A stretch of DNA of 47,609 nucleotides from Methylobacterium sp. J-070 (GCF_022829385.1 NZ_JAKSXX010000293.1:1-47609); one strand, 5' to 3'; counted from the stretch's first letter, positions 28,429-37,547 are shown. Notes: generated from the sequence alone by a model not told the origin. A program made the numbers and translations.

Positions 28429-28613
28429 CTCCCTCCCCCCGCCGCGGGGGAAGGTCCCCCGCGAAGCAGGGGGGGAGCGGGGCAGCGCGACGCTCCGGGA
28501 TGTGGCGTCCGTCGCGCCTTTTCCGGAAGCGGCGCTCCCCTCTTGCGGGACTTCGTCCCGGCCCGACCCTCGCTGATGCGAGGCCCACCCTCCCCCGCAG
28601 CGGGGGGAGGGAG
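28429..28613. repeat. Inverted-repeat element between yeaH and spoVR
   Basis: The arms at 28429-28455 and 28587-28613 are near-perfect inverted copies (25 of 27 positions by eye), built on CCCTCCCCCCGC and GCGGGGGGAGGG. The interior carries further short hairpins. It looks like a dispersed intergenic repeat of Hyphomicrobiales, but other copies were not found in this window. If transcribed it would form a stable stem between two genes of one cluster. Confidence 0.65.
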
Positions 28614-28657
28614 ATGCGCGGCTCCGGCCGGATCCAAGCAATCGATCGGGAGGCCGT

Positions 28658-30232
28658 ATGACCCTCGTCAAGGCACGGACACCCCAAAAATCCATCTCGG
28701 GTAACCAAAAACCCCTGTTCACCGGGAACGACTGGGATTTCGACACCATCCGGCGCATCCACGACGCCTGCGAGGGCATCGCCGGGCCGCAGCTCGGCCT
28801 GTCCTGGTATCCGAACCAGATCGAGATCATCACGGCCGAGCAGATGCTCGACGCCTACGCGTCGATCGGCATGCCGCTGTTCTACAAGCACTGGTCGTTC
28901 GGCAAGCACTTCGCCCAGCACGAGGCCGGCTACCGCCGGGGCCTGATGGGGCTGGCCTACGAGATCGTCATCAACTCCGATCCGTGCATCTCCTACGTGA
29001 TGGAGGAGAACACCGCGACCATGCAGACGCTGGTCATCGCGCACGCGGCCTTCGGCCACAACCACTTCTTCAAGAACAACTATCTGTTCCGGCAGTGGAC
29101 CGATGCCGAGGGCATCCTCGATTACCTCGATTTCGCGAAGGGCTTCATCAGCCGGTGCGAGGAGCGCTACGGCCATCAGGCGGTGGAGCAGGTGCTCGAC
29201 GCCGCCCACGCGCTGATGAGCCAGGGCGTCCACCGCTATCCCCGCAAGAAGCGGCCGGACCTCGCCTCCGAGCAGCGCCGCGAGCGTGAGCGGATCGAGC
29301 ACGGCGAGCAGATCTACAACGACCTCTGGCGGACGCTGCCGCAGAAGATCGGCACCGTGCGTCCGGACGTGGCGGCGGAGCGGCGCAAGGCGCTGCTCGA
29401 ACTGCCGCAGGAGAACATCCTCTATTTTCTGGAGAAGATCGCCCCGCGGCTGCGGCCGTGGCAGCGCGAGATCCTGCGGATCGTCCGCCTCGTGGCCCAG
29501 TATTTCTACCCGCAGCGCCAGACCAAGGTGATGAACGAGGGCTGCGCCACCTATTGCCACTACCGGATCATGAACGCCCTCTCGGAATCCGGGCAGATCG
29601 GCGAGGCGGCCTACCTGGAGTTCCTGCAATCGCACACCAACGTCATCCGGCAGCCGAACTACGACGACCGCTCCTATGGGGGCCACAACCCCTACGCGAT
29701 CGGCTTCGCCATGATGCAGGACATCGCCCGGATCGTGGAGCAGCCGACGATCGAGGATCGGGAGTGGTTTCCCGAGATCGCCGGCACGGGCGACGCCATG
29801 GCGGTCCTGCGCGACTGCTGGGAGAATTACCGCGACGAGAGCTTCATCCAGCAGTTCCTGTCGCCGAAGCTGATGCGCGACCTGCGCCTGTTCCACGTGG
29901 TCGACGATCCCGAGGAGCCGGAGCTGCGGGTCGAGGCGATCCACGACGAGCGCGGCTACCGCAAGATGCGCCGCTCCTTCGCGCGCCAGTACGACGTCGC
30001 GTGGCTCGATCCGGATATCGAGGTGGTGGACGTCGATCTTGAGGGTGACCGGCGCCTGATCCTGCACCACAAGGCGATCAACAGGATCACTCTGCAGAAG
30101 GACGACGCCAAGCGCGTGCTCCAGCATCTCGCCGACCTCTGGGGCTACGACGTGGTGCTCAAGGAGGTCGAGCCGGCCACCGGCACGGTGCTGGGCGAGA
30201 TCACCGCCAGCGCCCGGCCGATCTTTTTCTGA
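28658..30232 (+). CDS. SpoVR family protein
   Basis: A 524-residue protein of the SpoVR/YcgB family. Marks: YPNQIEIITAEQMLDAY, YKHWSFGKHFAQHE, YEIVINSDPCISYVMEENT, TKVMNEGCATYCHYRIMN (about residue 290-307) and PNYDDRSYGGHNPYAIGF. The family is tied to sporulation cortex formation in Bacillus and to the YeaGH stress pathway in non-sporulating bacteria; biochemical activity is not established. A GGGAGG ribosome site precedes the ATG. It completes the prkA-yeaH-spoVR trio. Confidence 0.95.
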   Translation: MTLVKARTPQKSISGNQKPLFTGNDWDFDTIRRIHDACEGIAGPQLGLSWYPNQIEIITAEQMLDAYASIGMPLFYKHWSFGKHFAQHEAGYRRGLMGLAYEIVINSDPCISYVMEENTATMQTLVIAHAAFGHNHFFKNNYLFRQWTDAEGILDYLDFAKGFISRCEERYGHQAVEQVLDAAHALMSQGVHRYPRKKRPDLASEQRRERERIEHGEQIYNDLWRTLPQKIGTVRPDVAAERRKALLELPQENILYFLEKIAPRLRPWQREILRIVRLVAQYFYPQRQTKVMNEGCATYCHYRIMNALSESGQIGEAAYLEFLQSHTNVIRQPNYDDRSYGGHNPYAIGFAMMQDIARIVEQPTIEDREWFPEIAGTGDAMAVLRDCWENYRDESFIQQFLSPKLMRDLRLFHVVDDPEEPELRVEAIHDERGYRKMRRSFARQYDVAWLDPDIEVVDVDLEGDRRLILHHKAINRITLQKDDAKRVLQHLADLWGYDVVLKEVEPATGTVLGEITASARPIFF

Positions 30233-30425
30233 GCGGCCGGACGAGACCGACGTCCGACCCGATCCCCGCATCCTGAGGGGTCCGCGGAAGCGGGCCGCGC
30301 AGGAGCCCTCCCTCCGGACATCGCGCCCGAACTGGAACCCTCCAAGGCCTCCGCTGCGTGCCGGCATGTCAGGACGCGGGAGCTCTGCCGATTGCTCCGC
30401 ACCGCAAGTCATGCTGCAAGCAGGC

Positions 30426-30854
30426 ATGACCGCCACGCTCCTGAGCCTCACCGAGACCAACGCCTTCCTCGATCGCGAATTCCCGCAGATGCAGGCGGGC
30501 GGGCGCGCCTATCACCTCGAGGCCGTGGGACCGCTCTCCGCACGGATGCGGCTGGAGGCCCAGGAGCGCTTCCTGCGCCCGGGGGCGACGGTGTCGGGCC
30601 CGGCCATGATGGCGCTGGCCGACTACGCCCTCTACGCGGCGATCCTCGCCAATATCGGCCCGGTGGCGCTCGCCGTGACCACGAGCCTGACCTTCAACTT
30701 CCTGCGCAAGCCCGCCGCGGGCGATCTCCTGGCGGAATGCCGGCTGCTCAAGCTCGGCCGGCGGCTCGCCGTGGGCGAGGTGCTGATCACCGCCGCGGGC
30801 AACGCGGATCTCGTCTGCCACGCCACCGGCACCTACGCGATCCCGCCGCGCTGA
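30426..30854 (+). CDS. PaaI family hotdog thioesterase
   Basis: A 142-residue protein with the PaaI/YbgC-type hotdog core: YHLEAVGPLSARMRL, RPGATVSGPAMMALADYALYA (the catalytic-face helix) and TTSLTFNFLRKPAAGDLLAE. Such enzymes hydrolyse acyl-CoA thioesters; the substrate is unknown. The ATG at 30426 is chosen for family fit; ATGs at 30366 and 30411 add poorly conserved residues. It ends 6 bases from the convergent ribE gene. Confidence 0.88.
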   Translation: MTATLLSLTETNAFLDREFPQMQAGGRAYHLEAVGPLSARMRLEAQERFLRPGATVSGPAMMALADYALYAAILANIGPVALAVTTSLTFNFLRKPAAGDLLAECRLLKLGRRLAVGEVLITAAGNADLVCHATGTYAIPPR

Positions 30855-30860
30855 GGACGG

Positions 30861-31481
30861 TCAGGCTCGGGCCTCGGTGAGCCGGGCCGCGTAGCGGGCG
30901 ATCAGATCGACCTCCAGATTGAGCCGGTCCCCGGTGCGCCGCTCCCCCCAGGTGGTGACCTGGAGGGTGTGGGGGATCAGCAGGACCGAGAACCGGTCAT
31001 CCGTAACGCCGTTCACCGTGAGCGAGGTGCCGTCGAGGCAGACCGAGCCCTTCTCGGCGATGAACTTCGCCAGACCGGCCGGGGCCCGCAGGGTGAAGCG
31101 CTCGCTGGCACCCCAGGCATCGGCCGTGACGGCTTCGCGCTGCACGATCTCGGCGAGGCCGTCGACGTGTCCGGTGACCAGATGGCCGCCGAGTTCGTCG
31201 CCGATCCTGAGGGAGCGTTCGAGGTTGATCCGCGTGCCGGCGGCCCAGGAGCCGACGGTGGTGCGCGCCAGGGTCTCGGCGGCGGCATCCACCGCGAAGA
31301 CGCAGCCCCCCTCGGCGGGTTCCACCGACACCGCCGTGAGGCATGGGCCCGCGCAGGCGATCGAGGCGCCCAGGGCGATGGTGGCCGGATCGTAGGACGC
31401 GCGGATCGCGATCCGGCGCAGGTCGCCGCCGCCCGAGACCGAGACCACCGTGCCGACGTCGCTGACGAGTCCCGTGAACAT
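30861..31481 (-). CDS. ribE: Riboflavin synthase
   Basis: A 206-residue enzyme that dismutates two ribityllumazines into riboflavin. The double-barrel repeat is evident: MFTGLVSDVGTV at the start, ASIACAGPCLTAVSV, then in the second half KGSVCLDGTSLTVNGVTDD, with HLVTGHVDG and HTL-containing LLIPHTLQ. It starts 3 bases after the ribD stop and is probably translated from the ribD message. Its partner ribH is elsewhere in the window. Confidence 0.95.
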   Translation of the reverse strand: MFTGLVSDVGTVVSVSGGGDLRRIAIRASYDPATIALGASIACAGPCLTAVSVEPAEGGCVFAVDAAAETLARTTVGSWAAGTRINLERSLRIGDELGGHLVTGHVDGLAEIVQREAVTADAWGASERFTLRAPAGLAKFIAEKGSVCLDGTSLTVNGVTDDRFSVLLIPHTLQVTTWGERRTGDRLNLEVDLIARYAARLTEARA

Positions 31482-31484
31482 CGC

Positions 31485-32594
31485 TTACGTCCTGTTCCGT
31501 TCGTAGGTCACGGCGGTGTCGGGTCCGAGCGACAGGTGCTCGGTCTCGCGGAACCGGTCGCCCGCCAGAAAGCCGGCGAGGGCCGGGCCGAGCGCCGGCA
31601 GACCGCCGCGCGCGCCCAGCTCCGCCGGGCCGGTGACCAGCGTGCAGGCCTCGATCAGATCGGCCTGCGCGAGCGCCTCCGCAAGGCGGGGGCCCCCCTC
31701 GCTGCACAGGCGCGTCAGACCGCGCGCGCCCAGGTCGGCCAGGGCGGCCGGCAGGTCGATCCCGCCCGCTGCCGCCGCCGCGACGGTCGCGATCTCGACC
31801 CCCAGCGCCTCCAGGGCCCGGCGGGCATGGGCCGGGGCGGCGCGGGTGGTGAGGACCAGGGTCGGGACATCCCGGGCGGTGCGGGCCAGGACGCTGGCCG
31901 GCGAGAGGCGCAGGTGCGTGTCGAGGACGATCCGCAGGGGCGAGCGCCCGGCCAGCCCCGGCAGCCGCACGGTCAGCGACGGGTCGTCGGCCCGGGCGGT
32001 GCCGATGCCGATCAGGATCGCGTCGGCATGCGCCCGCCACAGATGCACGGCCCCGTCCGCCACCGGGCCGGTGATCCGCAGGCGCTCCGATCCGGCGGCG
32101 GCGCAGAAGCCGTCGCGGGTGCGGGCGAGCTTGAGGTGCAGGGCCGGGCGGCCGCGGGTCACGCGGGTGACGTGGCCGACATGGTCGCGGGCCGCCGCGT
32201 CCCGCAACAGCCCGGTCTCGACGGTGACGCCCCCCTGCCGCAGGAGCGCGTGGCCGCGCCCCGCCACCCGCGGATCCGGATCCTCCAGGGCGCTCACCAC
32301 CCGGGCGATCCCGGCGGCCAGGATCGCGTCCGTGCAGGGCGGCGTGCGGCCGTGATGGGAACAGGGCTCCAGGGTGACGTAGAGGGTCGCGCCGCGGGCG
32401 GACGATCCCGCGGCCGCGAGCGCCAGGGGTTCCCCGTGCGGGCGCCCGCCCGGCGCGGTCGCCCCGGTCCCGAGGATCCGCCCCGTCCCCGGCTCGACCA
32501 CGACGGCGCCCACCGACGGGTTCGGCCACGTGCGGCCGAGGCCGCGCCGGCCCAGCGCCAGGGCCAGGCGCATGAAGGCGGCATCGTCGCTCAT
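31485..32594 (-). CDS. ribD: Bifunctional diaminohydroxyphosphoribosylaminopyrimidine deaminase / reductase
   Basis: A 369-residue two-domain protein acting after RibA. The deaminase half has WPNPSVGAVVV, the His of GGRPHGEPLAL, and Zn cysteines in TLEPCSHHGRTPPCTDA. The reductase half (from about residue 145) has KLARTRDG, LIGIGTARADDPSLTVR and LCSEGGPRLAEAL. The motif reads His-Gly-Glu rather than the more common His-Ala-Glu. The ATG overlaps the nrdR stop by 4 bases (ATGA). Confidence 0.95.
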   Translation of the reverse strand: MSDDAAFMRLALALGRRGLGRTWPNPSVGAVVVEPGTGRILGTGATAPGGRPHGEPLALAAAGSSARGATLYVTLEPCSHHGRTPPCTDAILAAGIARVVSALEDPDPRVAGRGHALLRQGGVTVETGLLRDAAARDHVGHVTRVTRGRPALHLKLARTRDGFCAAAGSERLRITGPVADGAVHLWRAHADAILIGIGTARADDPSLTVRLPGLAGRSPLRIVLDTHLRLSPASVLARTARDVPTLVLTTRAAPAHARRALEALGVEIATVAAAAAGGIDLPAALADLGARGLTRLCSEGGPRLAEALAQADLIEACTLVTGPAELGARGGLPALGPALAGFLAGDRFRETEHLSLGPDTAVTYERNRT

Positions 32595-33130
32595 GGGCGT
32601 CCGGCGCGGCGGCGGCCCGGCGCCCCGGCCTCCGGCTCCGCCGCGGCGTCCGGGCCCGGCGCGGCCGCCGGCGGCAGGATGCCGTCGCCCAGCGTGCCGA
32701 GCAGGTCCTCGAAATCCTTGGCTTCGCGAAAGTTCTTGTAGACCGAGGCGAAGCGCACGTAGGCGACGTCGTCCAGCCCCTTCAGCCCGGCCATCACCAG
32801 CTCGCCGATCGCCTCGGAGGTCACCTCGGGCTCGCCCGCGCTCTCGAGCTGGCGGGTGATGCCGCTGACCAGCCGCTCGATCCGCTCCGGCTCGACGGCG
32901 CGCTTGCGGAGCGCCACGTCGATGGAGCGCTGGAGCTTGTCCCGGTCGAAGGGCACGCGCTTGCCCGAGCGCTTGAGCACCACGACCTCGCGCAGCTGCA
33001 CCCGCTCGAAGGTGGTGAAGCGGCCGGCGCAATCCGGGCAGACCCGGCGGCGCCGGATCGCGGCGCCGTCCTCGGAGGGCCGCGAGTCCTTCACCTGGGT
33101 CTCGGAGCCGCCGCAATAGGGACACCGCAT
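32591..33130 (-). CDS. nrdR: Transcriptional repressor NrdR of ribonucleotide reductase genes
   Basis: A 179-residue repressor that binds NrdR boxes in promoters of ribonucleotide reductase genes. The zinc ribbon (MRCPYCGG, CPDCAGRFTTFE) is at the N-terminus; the ATP-cone domain (KRSGKRVPFDRDKLQRSID to DDVAYVRFASVYKNF) follows. The last 25 residues are Pro/Ala-rich and longer than usual. It lies between glyA and ribD; the glyA-nrdR-ribD-ribE order is standard in alphaproteobacteria. Confidence 0.96.
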   Translation of the reverse strand: MRCPYCGGSETQVKDSRPSEDGAAIRRRRVCPDCAGRFTTFERVQLREVVVLKRSGKRVPFDRDKLQRSIDVALRKRAVEPERIERLVSGITRQLESAGEPEVTSEAIGELVMAGLKGLDDVAYVRFASVYKNFREAKDFEDLLGTLGDGILPPAAAPGPDAAAEPEAGAPGRRRAGRP

Positions 33131-33153
33131 GGGACTGCACTCGACACATAAAG

Positions 33154-33184
33154 ACGGCCGCGGACCCGTCGGATCCGCGGCCGT
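33154..33184 (-). terminator. Hairpin between glyA and nrdR
   Basis: ACGGCCGCGGA (33154-33164) and TCCGCGGCCGT (33174-33184) form a perfect 11-bp stem. On the minus strand it is followed by CTTTATGTG, a weak U-tract. It would partly end the glyA transcript before nrdR-ribD-ribE. Confidence 0.65.
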
Positions 33185-33232
33185 TGTCTATTCCACGCCG
33201 CCGGGGTCGGGAAGGCCGGCCCCGCGCACGCC

Positions 33233-34537
33233 TCAGCCGTAGATCGGGAACCGGTCGGTGAGCGCGTGCACGCGGGTCTTGACGCTGGCCTCGACCGCGC
33301 TGTCGCCCGCCTCGCCCTTGGCGGCCAGGCCGTCCAGCACCTCGACGATGAAGCCGCCGATCTGCTTGAACTCGGCGACGCCGAAGCCCCGCGAGGTGCC
33401 GGCCGGGGTGCCGAGCCGGATGCCCGAGGTGATGGTCGGCTTCTGGGTGTCGAAGGGCACGCCGTTCTTGTTGCAGGTGATGTGCGCCCGCGACAGCGCG
33501 GCTTCCGCCGCCTTGCCGGTCAGGCCCTTCCGCTGCAGGTCGACCAGCATCAGGTGGTTGTCGGTGCCCCCCGAGGTGATGTCGTAGCCCCCCGACATCA
33601 GCGTATCGGCGAGCGCCTTGGCGTTCTCCACCACCTGCCGGGCGTAGATCTTGAACTCGGGCTTGAGCGCCTCGCCGAAGGCCACGGCCTTGCCGGCGAT
33701 GACGTGCATCAGCGGGCCGCCCTGGAGGCCGGGGAAGATCGCCGAGTTGAACTTCTTGGCCAGCGCCTCGTCGTTCGTCAGGATCATGCCGCCGCGCGGG
33801 CCGCGGAGCGTCTTGTGGGTCGTCGTGGTGGCGACGTGGGCGTGCGGGAACGGCGAGGGATGGACGCCGGCCGCCACGAGCCCCGCGAAGTGGGCCATGT
33901 CGACCATGAAGTAGGCGCCGACCGAATCGGCGATCTCGCGGAACTTGGCGAAGTCCCAGTGACGCGGGTAGCCCGAGCCGCCGGCGATGATCACCTTCGG
34001 CTTGTGCTCCTGCGCGAGGGCGGCGACCTGGTCCATGTCGATGCGCTGGTCCTCGCGGCGCACCGTGTAGGAGACCGGCTTGAACCACTTGCCCGAGACG
34101 TTCGGCGGGGCGCCGTGGGTGAGGTGGCCGCCGGCGGCGAGGTCGAGGCCCAGGAAGGTGTCGCCGGGCTGCATCAGCGCCAGGAACACGCCCTGGTTGG
34201 CCTGGGAGCCGGAATTCGGCTGCACGTTGGCGAAGCCGCAATCGAACAGGCGCTTGGCGCGCTCGATGGCGAGATCCTCGGCGATGTCCACGAACTGGCA
34301 GCCGCCGTAGTAGCGCCGGCCCGGATACCCTTCCGCGTACTTGTTGGTCAGCACCGAGCCCTGGGCTTCCAGTACGGCGCGGGAGACGATGTTCTCCGAG
34401 GCGATCAGCTCGATCTCGTGCTGCTGACGGCCGAGTTCCTTGGCCACCGCGTCGGCGATCTCGGGATCGACATCCGTCAGGGGGGCGGCGAAGAAGCTGT
34501 TGGAGAAGTGCTTATCGGCGGCGGTACCGGCGCTCAT
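33233..34537 (-). CDS. glyA: Serine hydroxymethyltransferase
   Basis: A 434-residue PLP enzyme interconverting serine and glycine with tetrahydrofolate. The PLP lysine is in HVATTTTHKTLRGPRGG. Other marks: IASENIVSRAVLEAQGS, NKYAEGYPGRRYYGGCQ, NVQPNSGSQANQGVF, GGSGYPRH and GVPFDTQKPTITSG. In a methylotroph it would also serve the serine cycle; that is context, not proof. The ATG at 34535-34537 follows an AGAGG site; the upstream in-frame extension is not coding-like. Confidence 0.97.
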   Translation of the reverse strand: MSAGTAADKHFSNSFFAAPLTDVDPEIADAVAKELGRQQHEIELIASENIVSRAVLEAQGSVLTNKYAEGYPGRRYYGGCQFVDIAEDLAIERAKRLFDCGFANVQPNSGSQANQGVFLALMQPGDTFLGLDLAAGGHLTHGAPPNVSGKWFKPVSYTVRREDQRIDMDQVAALAQEHKPKVIIAGGSGYPRHWDFAKFREIADSVGAYFMVDMAHFAGLVAAGVHPSPFPHAHVATTTTHKTLRGPRGGMILTNDEALAKKFNSAIFPGLQGGPLMHVIAGKAVAFGEALKPEFKIYARQVVENAKALADTLMSGGYDITSGGTDNHLMLVDLQRKGLTGKAAEAALSRAHITCNKNGVPFDTQKPTITSGIRLGTPAGTSRGFGVAEFKQIGGFIVEVLDGLAAKGEAGDSAVEASVKTRVHALTDRFPIYG

Positions 34538-34746
34538 GGTCTGCCTCTGTTCTGGTAGGGGCGATGCCCGGCCTTTCGTCGGCGTGCACGGGCGGGCGTT
34601 GGAACGGGAATTCCTACACGCGCGGGGCGTTCTGGCCAAGCACAGGCATTTTGGACGCGCGCCAAGAATAATTTGCCGCAGGTAAGAGCCTCAAGCCGTC
34701 GCGGCGCTATCGTCCGTCACGGGTGCCCAGGAAGCACATGCCCGGT

Positions 34747-35058
34747 CTATCCACCCAGATTCGTCTCGATCAGCACCGTCTCGGTCTCGAACGCGGCGGC
34801 ATGCCACGTCCCGGCGGGGAAATGGAACACGCTCCCGGCGGAGAACGGCTTGCGGCCCTGCTCGGTTTCCAGGAACCCTGAGCCCGACAGGACCTGCACG
34901 AACTGCTCGTGATCGTGGCTGTGGCGCGCCGCCGCGGTGCCCGCCGGCACCACCACGCGCGCGAGGCTCGCGCCGGCGCCCGGGATCGCTCGCTTGGCGA
35001 CGCCGTTCGCCGCGACGCTCTCGGCGCGGTCCGTCCAGGCGGTCAGGTGGTCGGTCAT
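34747..35058 (-). CDS. Cupin domain protein
   Basis: A 103-residue single cupin barrel. ARHSHDHEQFVQVLSGSG is the first cupin motif with the His-x-His and Glu metal ligands, and AGSVFHFPAGTWHAAAF is the second with the final His. Such small cupins may be enzymes, sugar isomerases or sensors; the function is unknown. The ATG at 35056-35058 is preferred over the in-frame start at 35109. Confidence 0.86.
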   Translation of the reverse strand: MTDHLTAWTDRAESVAANGVAKRAIPGAGASLARVVVPAGTAAARHSHDHEQFVQVLSGSGFLETEQGRKPFSAGSVFHFPAGTWHAAAFETETVLIETNLGG

Positions 35059-35134
35059 GGCACGCCTCTCCTCGCCACCGAGAGATGCGGCGCGGACCCG
35101 CCGAGTCAACCGACCTCCGGCGCCCGCCCCCGCG

Positions 35135-35941
35135 TCACCCCGTCCCGCCGGAGGGGCGCCCGCGCCGACCCTTGGCGACCGCCGGGTCGGGGATCGCGGG
35201 ATCGGGAGCCGACGGGGCCGGGGCCCGGGCGCTGCCGCCCGGCGGGGTGGCCGGGGCCTGCGCGCCGGCGGAGGGCCAGAAGGTCTCGAACAGGTCCTGC
35301 ATCGCCCGGATGTTGTTGCCCTGGACCTCGGCCCCGGTGCGCAGCATCTGCTGGAGCATGTCGGAGCCGGCCTCGCCCGCCTTGGCGTCCGGCGGCCGGG
35401 GAGCGGGCTTCTGGGCGGCCTTCGGCGCCGGGGCCGGAGGCCCGCCGGCTGCGGGCATGAAGGCCTTGGCCATCTCGGCCCAGGCCGGCCCGAACGGGAA
35501 CGGCACGGTCGGCGCGCTCGACCGCGCCTGAGCGGGCTCGCCCTGCGGCTGGTTCAGCATCACGTGGACGATGCTCGCCACCACGGCACCGGCCATCATC
35601 GGCAGCATCTGGCGCAGGACCTGCGCGCCGACGCCGCTCGTCGCCGAGGCCTGCCGCAGCACCCCCTGCATCAGCTGGGCCGAGCCGAACATCTGGATGA
35701 GCGCATCGAGACCCTGCGGTGCCCCCGGCCGGGCGGCCTCCAGGCCGAACATCCGCGCGAAGCTGCCCGGATCGAAGCTGCCCAGGTCCATGCCGACGCT
35801 GCGCTGGAGACCGAAGGTCAGGGCCGGCATCAGCGCCTCGAAGGCGCGGGCCGTCTGCTCCGTCGTCAGGCCGAATTGCTGGGCCATGGTCTGGAGCCCG
35901 GCCTCGCCCTGGGCCTGGAACATCTCGAGCGGATTGAACAT
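35135..35941 (-). CDS. DUF937-containing protein
   Basis: A 268-residue protein. The N-terminal half (MFNPLEMFQAQGEAGLQTMAQQFGLTTEQTARAFEALMPAL and repeats of QMLPMMAG-like helices) matches the DUF937/YidB-like helical repeat. After residue 140 the sequence is Pro/Ala-rich linker, a short helix (DMLQQMLRTGAEVQGNNIR) with a possible polymer-granule-associated phasin-like look, and a basic tail. The function is unknown; the phasin comparison is loose inference. Confidence 0.72.
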   Translation of the reverse strand: MFNPLEMFQAQGEAGLQTMAQQFGLTTEQTARAFEALMPALTFGLQRSVGMDLGSFDPGSFARMFGLEAARPGAPQGLDALIQMFGSAQLMQGVLRQASATSGVGAQVLRQMLPMMAGAVVASIVHVMLNQPQGEPAQARSSAPTVPFPFGPAWAEMAKAFMPAAGGPPAPAPKAAQKPAPRPPDAKAGEAGSDMLQQMLRTGAEVQGNNIRAMQDLFETFWPSAGAQAPATPPGGSARAPAPSAPDPAIPDPAVAKGRRGRPSGGTG

Positions 35942-36098
35942 GACGCCTCGATCCTGCCCCGGCCGGACCGGCCCGGGCGGGCATCGTGACCCGTTGCGCG
36001 GCGAAATACCAGTTCATACCGGCGGAACTTGTGTTCGACGACCGGCCGCGGCCGCGATGAACAGATCGTCCTCTCAGGCGCCGGGCGCGCCCGCCGCC

Positions 36099-37547
36099 TC
36101 AGCTTACCGGCCCGGGGTGCGCGTGGCCGGCCGGAAGCGGTGCCGACCGGTGCGGCGCCTCCGGGGCGCCGTCCGGCTCGGCGGCGGGCGGACCGACGCC
36201 TTCGAGCCGGTCGACGGTGCGGCGGGCGAGCAGGAAGCCGAGCGTCCCGAAGGCCAGCGACCCGAGCCCCATGCCGGCCACCACGCCCCGGGGTCCGTAG
36301 AGCGTCGCGCCGAGCATCGCGGGCGGGATCGTGCCCAGCGTCGCCCGTCCCCAGTTCAGCAGCGTCGAGCGCACCGGGAAGCCGAGGTTGTTGAAGGCGG
36401 CATTGCCCAGGAACAGCAGCCCGTTGAAGAACCAGATCGCCCCGCCGACGAGGCAGAAGAAGCCGAACAGCTCGGCCGCCACCCCGTGCAGGCCGAACAG
36501 GGACGCGAGCGGGGCCCGGGCGAGCGCCAGGACGAGCCAGACCAGCGCCACGTAGGCGAGGGTCACCCGCACCGCCTCGCGCAGCACGCCGCGCATCCGG
36601 TCGAACCGGCCCGCGCCCCAGTTCTGCGCCAGGATCGGGCCGATCGCCCCCGACAGGGCGAACAGGCCGCCGAACGCCACCGGCGTCAGGCGGTCGATCA
36701 CCGCGGCGGCCGCGACCGCATCGGCCCCGTAGCCGGCAAATAGACGCGCCAGGAAGGCGCTCGCCACCGAGGGCGCGAGGTTGGTGAGCACGGCCGGTCC
36801 CGCCACCTCCGACAGGGCGGCCGCGTCGGCCGGCAGGTCGGCGAGGCGCGGCCGGCCGAGGAGCCCGTGGCGGGCGACGCCGCGCACCCCCACCGCCACG
36901 AAGGTGGCGCGGGCCAGGCAGACCGTGATCGCCGCGCCCTCGACGCCCAGGCCCGCCCCGAAGATCAGAAGCGGATCGAGGACGGCCGTGACCAGGGCCC
37001 CGGCCACGGTGACCAGCATCGCCTGCCGCGCCTCGCCGACGGCCCGGAGCAGGCCGGTGAACAGCATGCCGGCGGCGAGCAGGAGGTTCGACGGCAGGGT
37101 GATGTGCAGGAACAGCGCCGCCACCCGCAACGCGTCCCCGCGGGCGCCGATCAGCGTCAGGAGCGGGTCGGCGAGGAGGGCGATCAGCACCGCGATCACG
37201 ACGGCCACGAGGCTGCCGAGCACCAGCGCCGAGGTGGCCAGCCGCCGGGCCGCCGCGGGGTCGCTGGCGCCCACGGCCTTTCCGACCAGGGCGCCCGCGG
37301 CGATCATCAGGCCGATATTCACCGCGGTGGCGAAGAACTGCACGATCGCGGCGAAGCCGACGGCGGCGGTGAGGTTCGGGTCGCCGAGCTTCGAGACGTA
37401 GAACAGCGACAGCAGGTCGACGACGAAGATCGCCATCAGCCCCACGGAGCCGGTGGCGGCCATCACCACGACGTGCCGGAGGATCGAGCCCGAGACGAAG
37501 CGGCCGGTCTCCGCCGGGGGCGGGCCGTCAGACATCCGGTCGGTCAC
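36099..37547 (-). CDS. MATE family efflux transporter
   Basis: A 482-residue protein with about 12 hydrophobic segments in two halves. It is a Na+- or H+-driven multidrug antiporter by family. Typical parts: the opening SILRHVVVMAATGSVGLMA, an ITLPSNLLLAAGMLFTGLLRA stretch, and VIDRLTPVAFGGLFALSGAIGPILAQNWGAG in the second half. The GTG start overlaps the antiporter stop by 4 bases (GTGA); an ATG lies at 37533-37535. The C-terminus is a Pro-rich cytoplasmic tail. The exported compound is unknown. Confidence 0.9.
   Translation of the reverse strand: MTDRMSDGPPPAETGRFVSGSILRHVVVMAATGSVGLMAIFVVDLLSLFYVSKLGDPNLTAAVGFAAIVQFFATAVNIGLMIAAGALVGKAVGASDPAAARRLATSALVLGSLVAVVIAVLIALLADPLLTLIGARGDALRVAALFLHITLPSNLLLAAGMLFTGLLRAVGEARQAMLVTVAGALVTAVLDPLLIFGAGLGVEGAAITVCLARATFVAVGVRGVARHGLLGRPRLADLPADAAALSEVAGPAVLTNLAPSVASAFLARLFAGYGADAVAAAAVIDRLTPVAFGGLFALSGAIGPILAQNWGAGRFDRMRGVLREAVRVTLAYVALVWLVLALARAPLASLFGLHGVAAELFGFFCLVGGAIWFFNGLLFLGNAAFNNLGFPVRSTLLNWGRATLGTIPPAMLGATLYGPRGVVAGMGLGSLAFGTLGFLLARRTVDRLEGVGPPAAEPDGAPEAPHRSAPLPAGHAHPGPVS

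Noticed and set aside
24877..28833. A 1,318-codon open frame antisense to prkA and yeaH
   Set aside because: It mirrors the codon bias of two well-supported genes on the other strand. Its translation is a Leu/Gly/His/Asp shadow with no domain.
28334..30460. A 708-codon frame antisense to spoVR
   Set aside because: Shadow frame with no family signal; SpoVR motifs on the plus strand are clear.
34666..34694. TTGAGG with TTATTC as a glyA promoter on the minus strand
   Set aside because: The spacing is 17, but the -10 match is poor.
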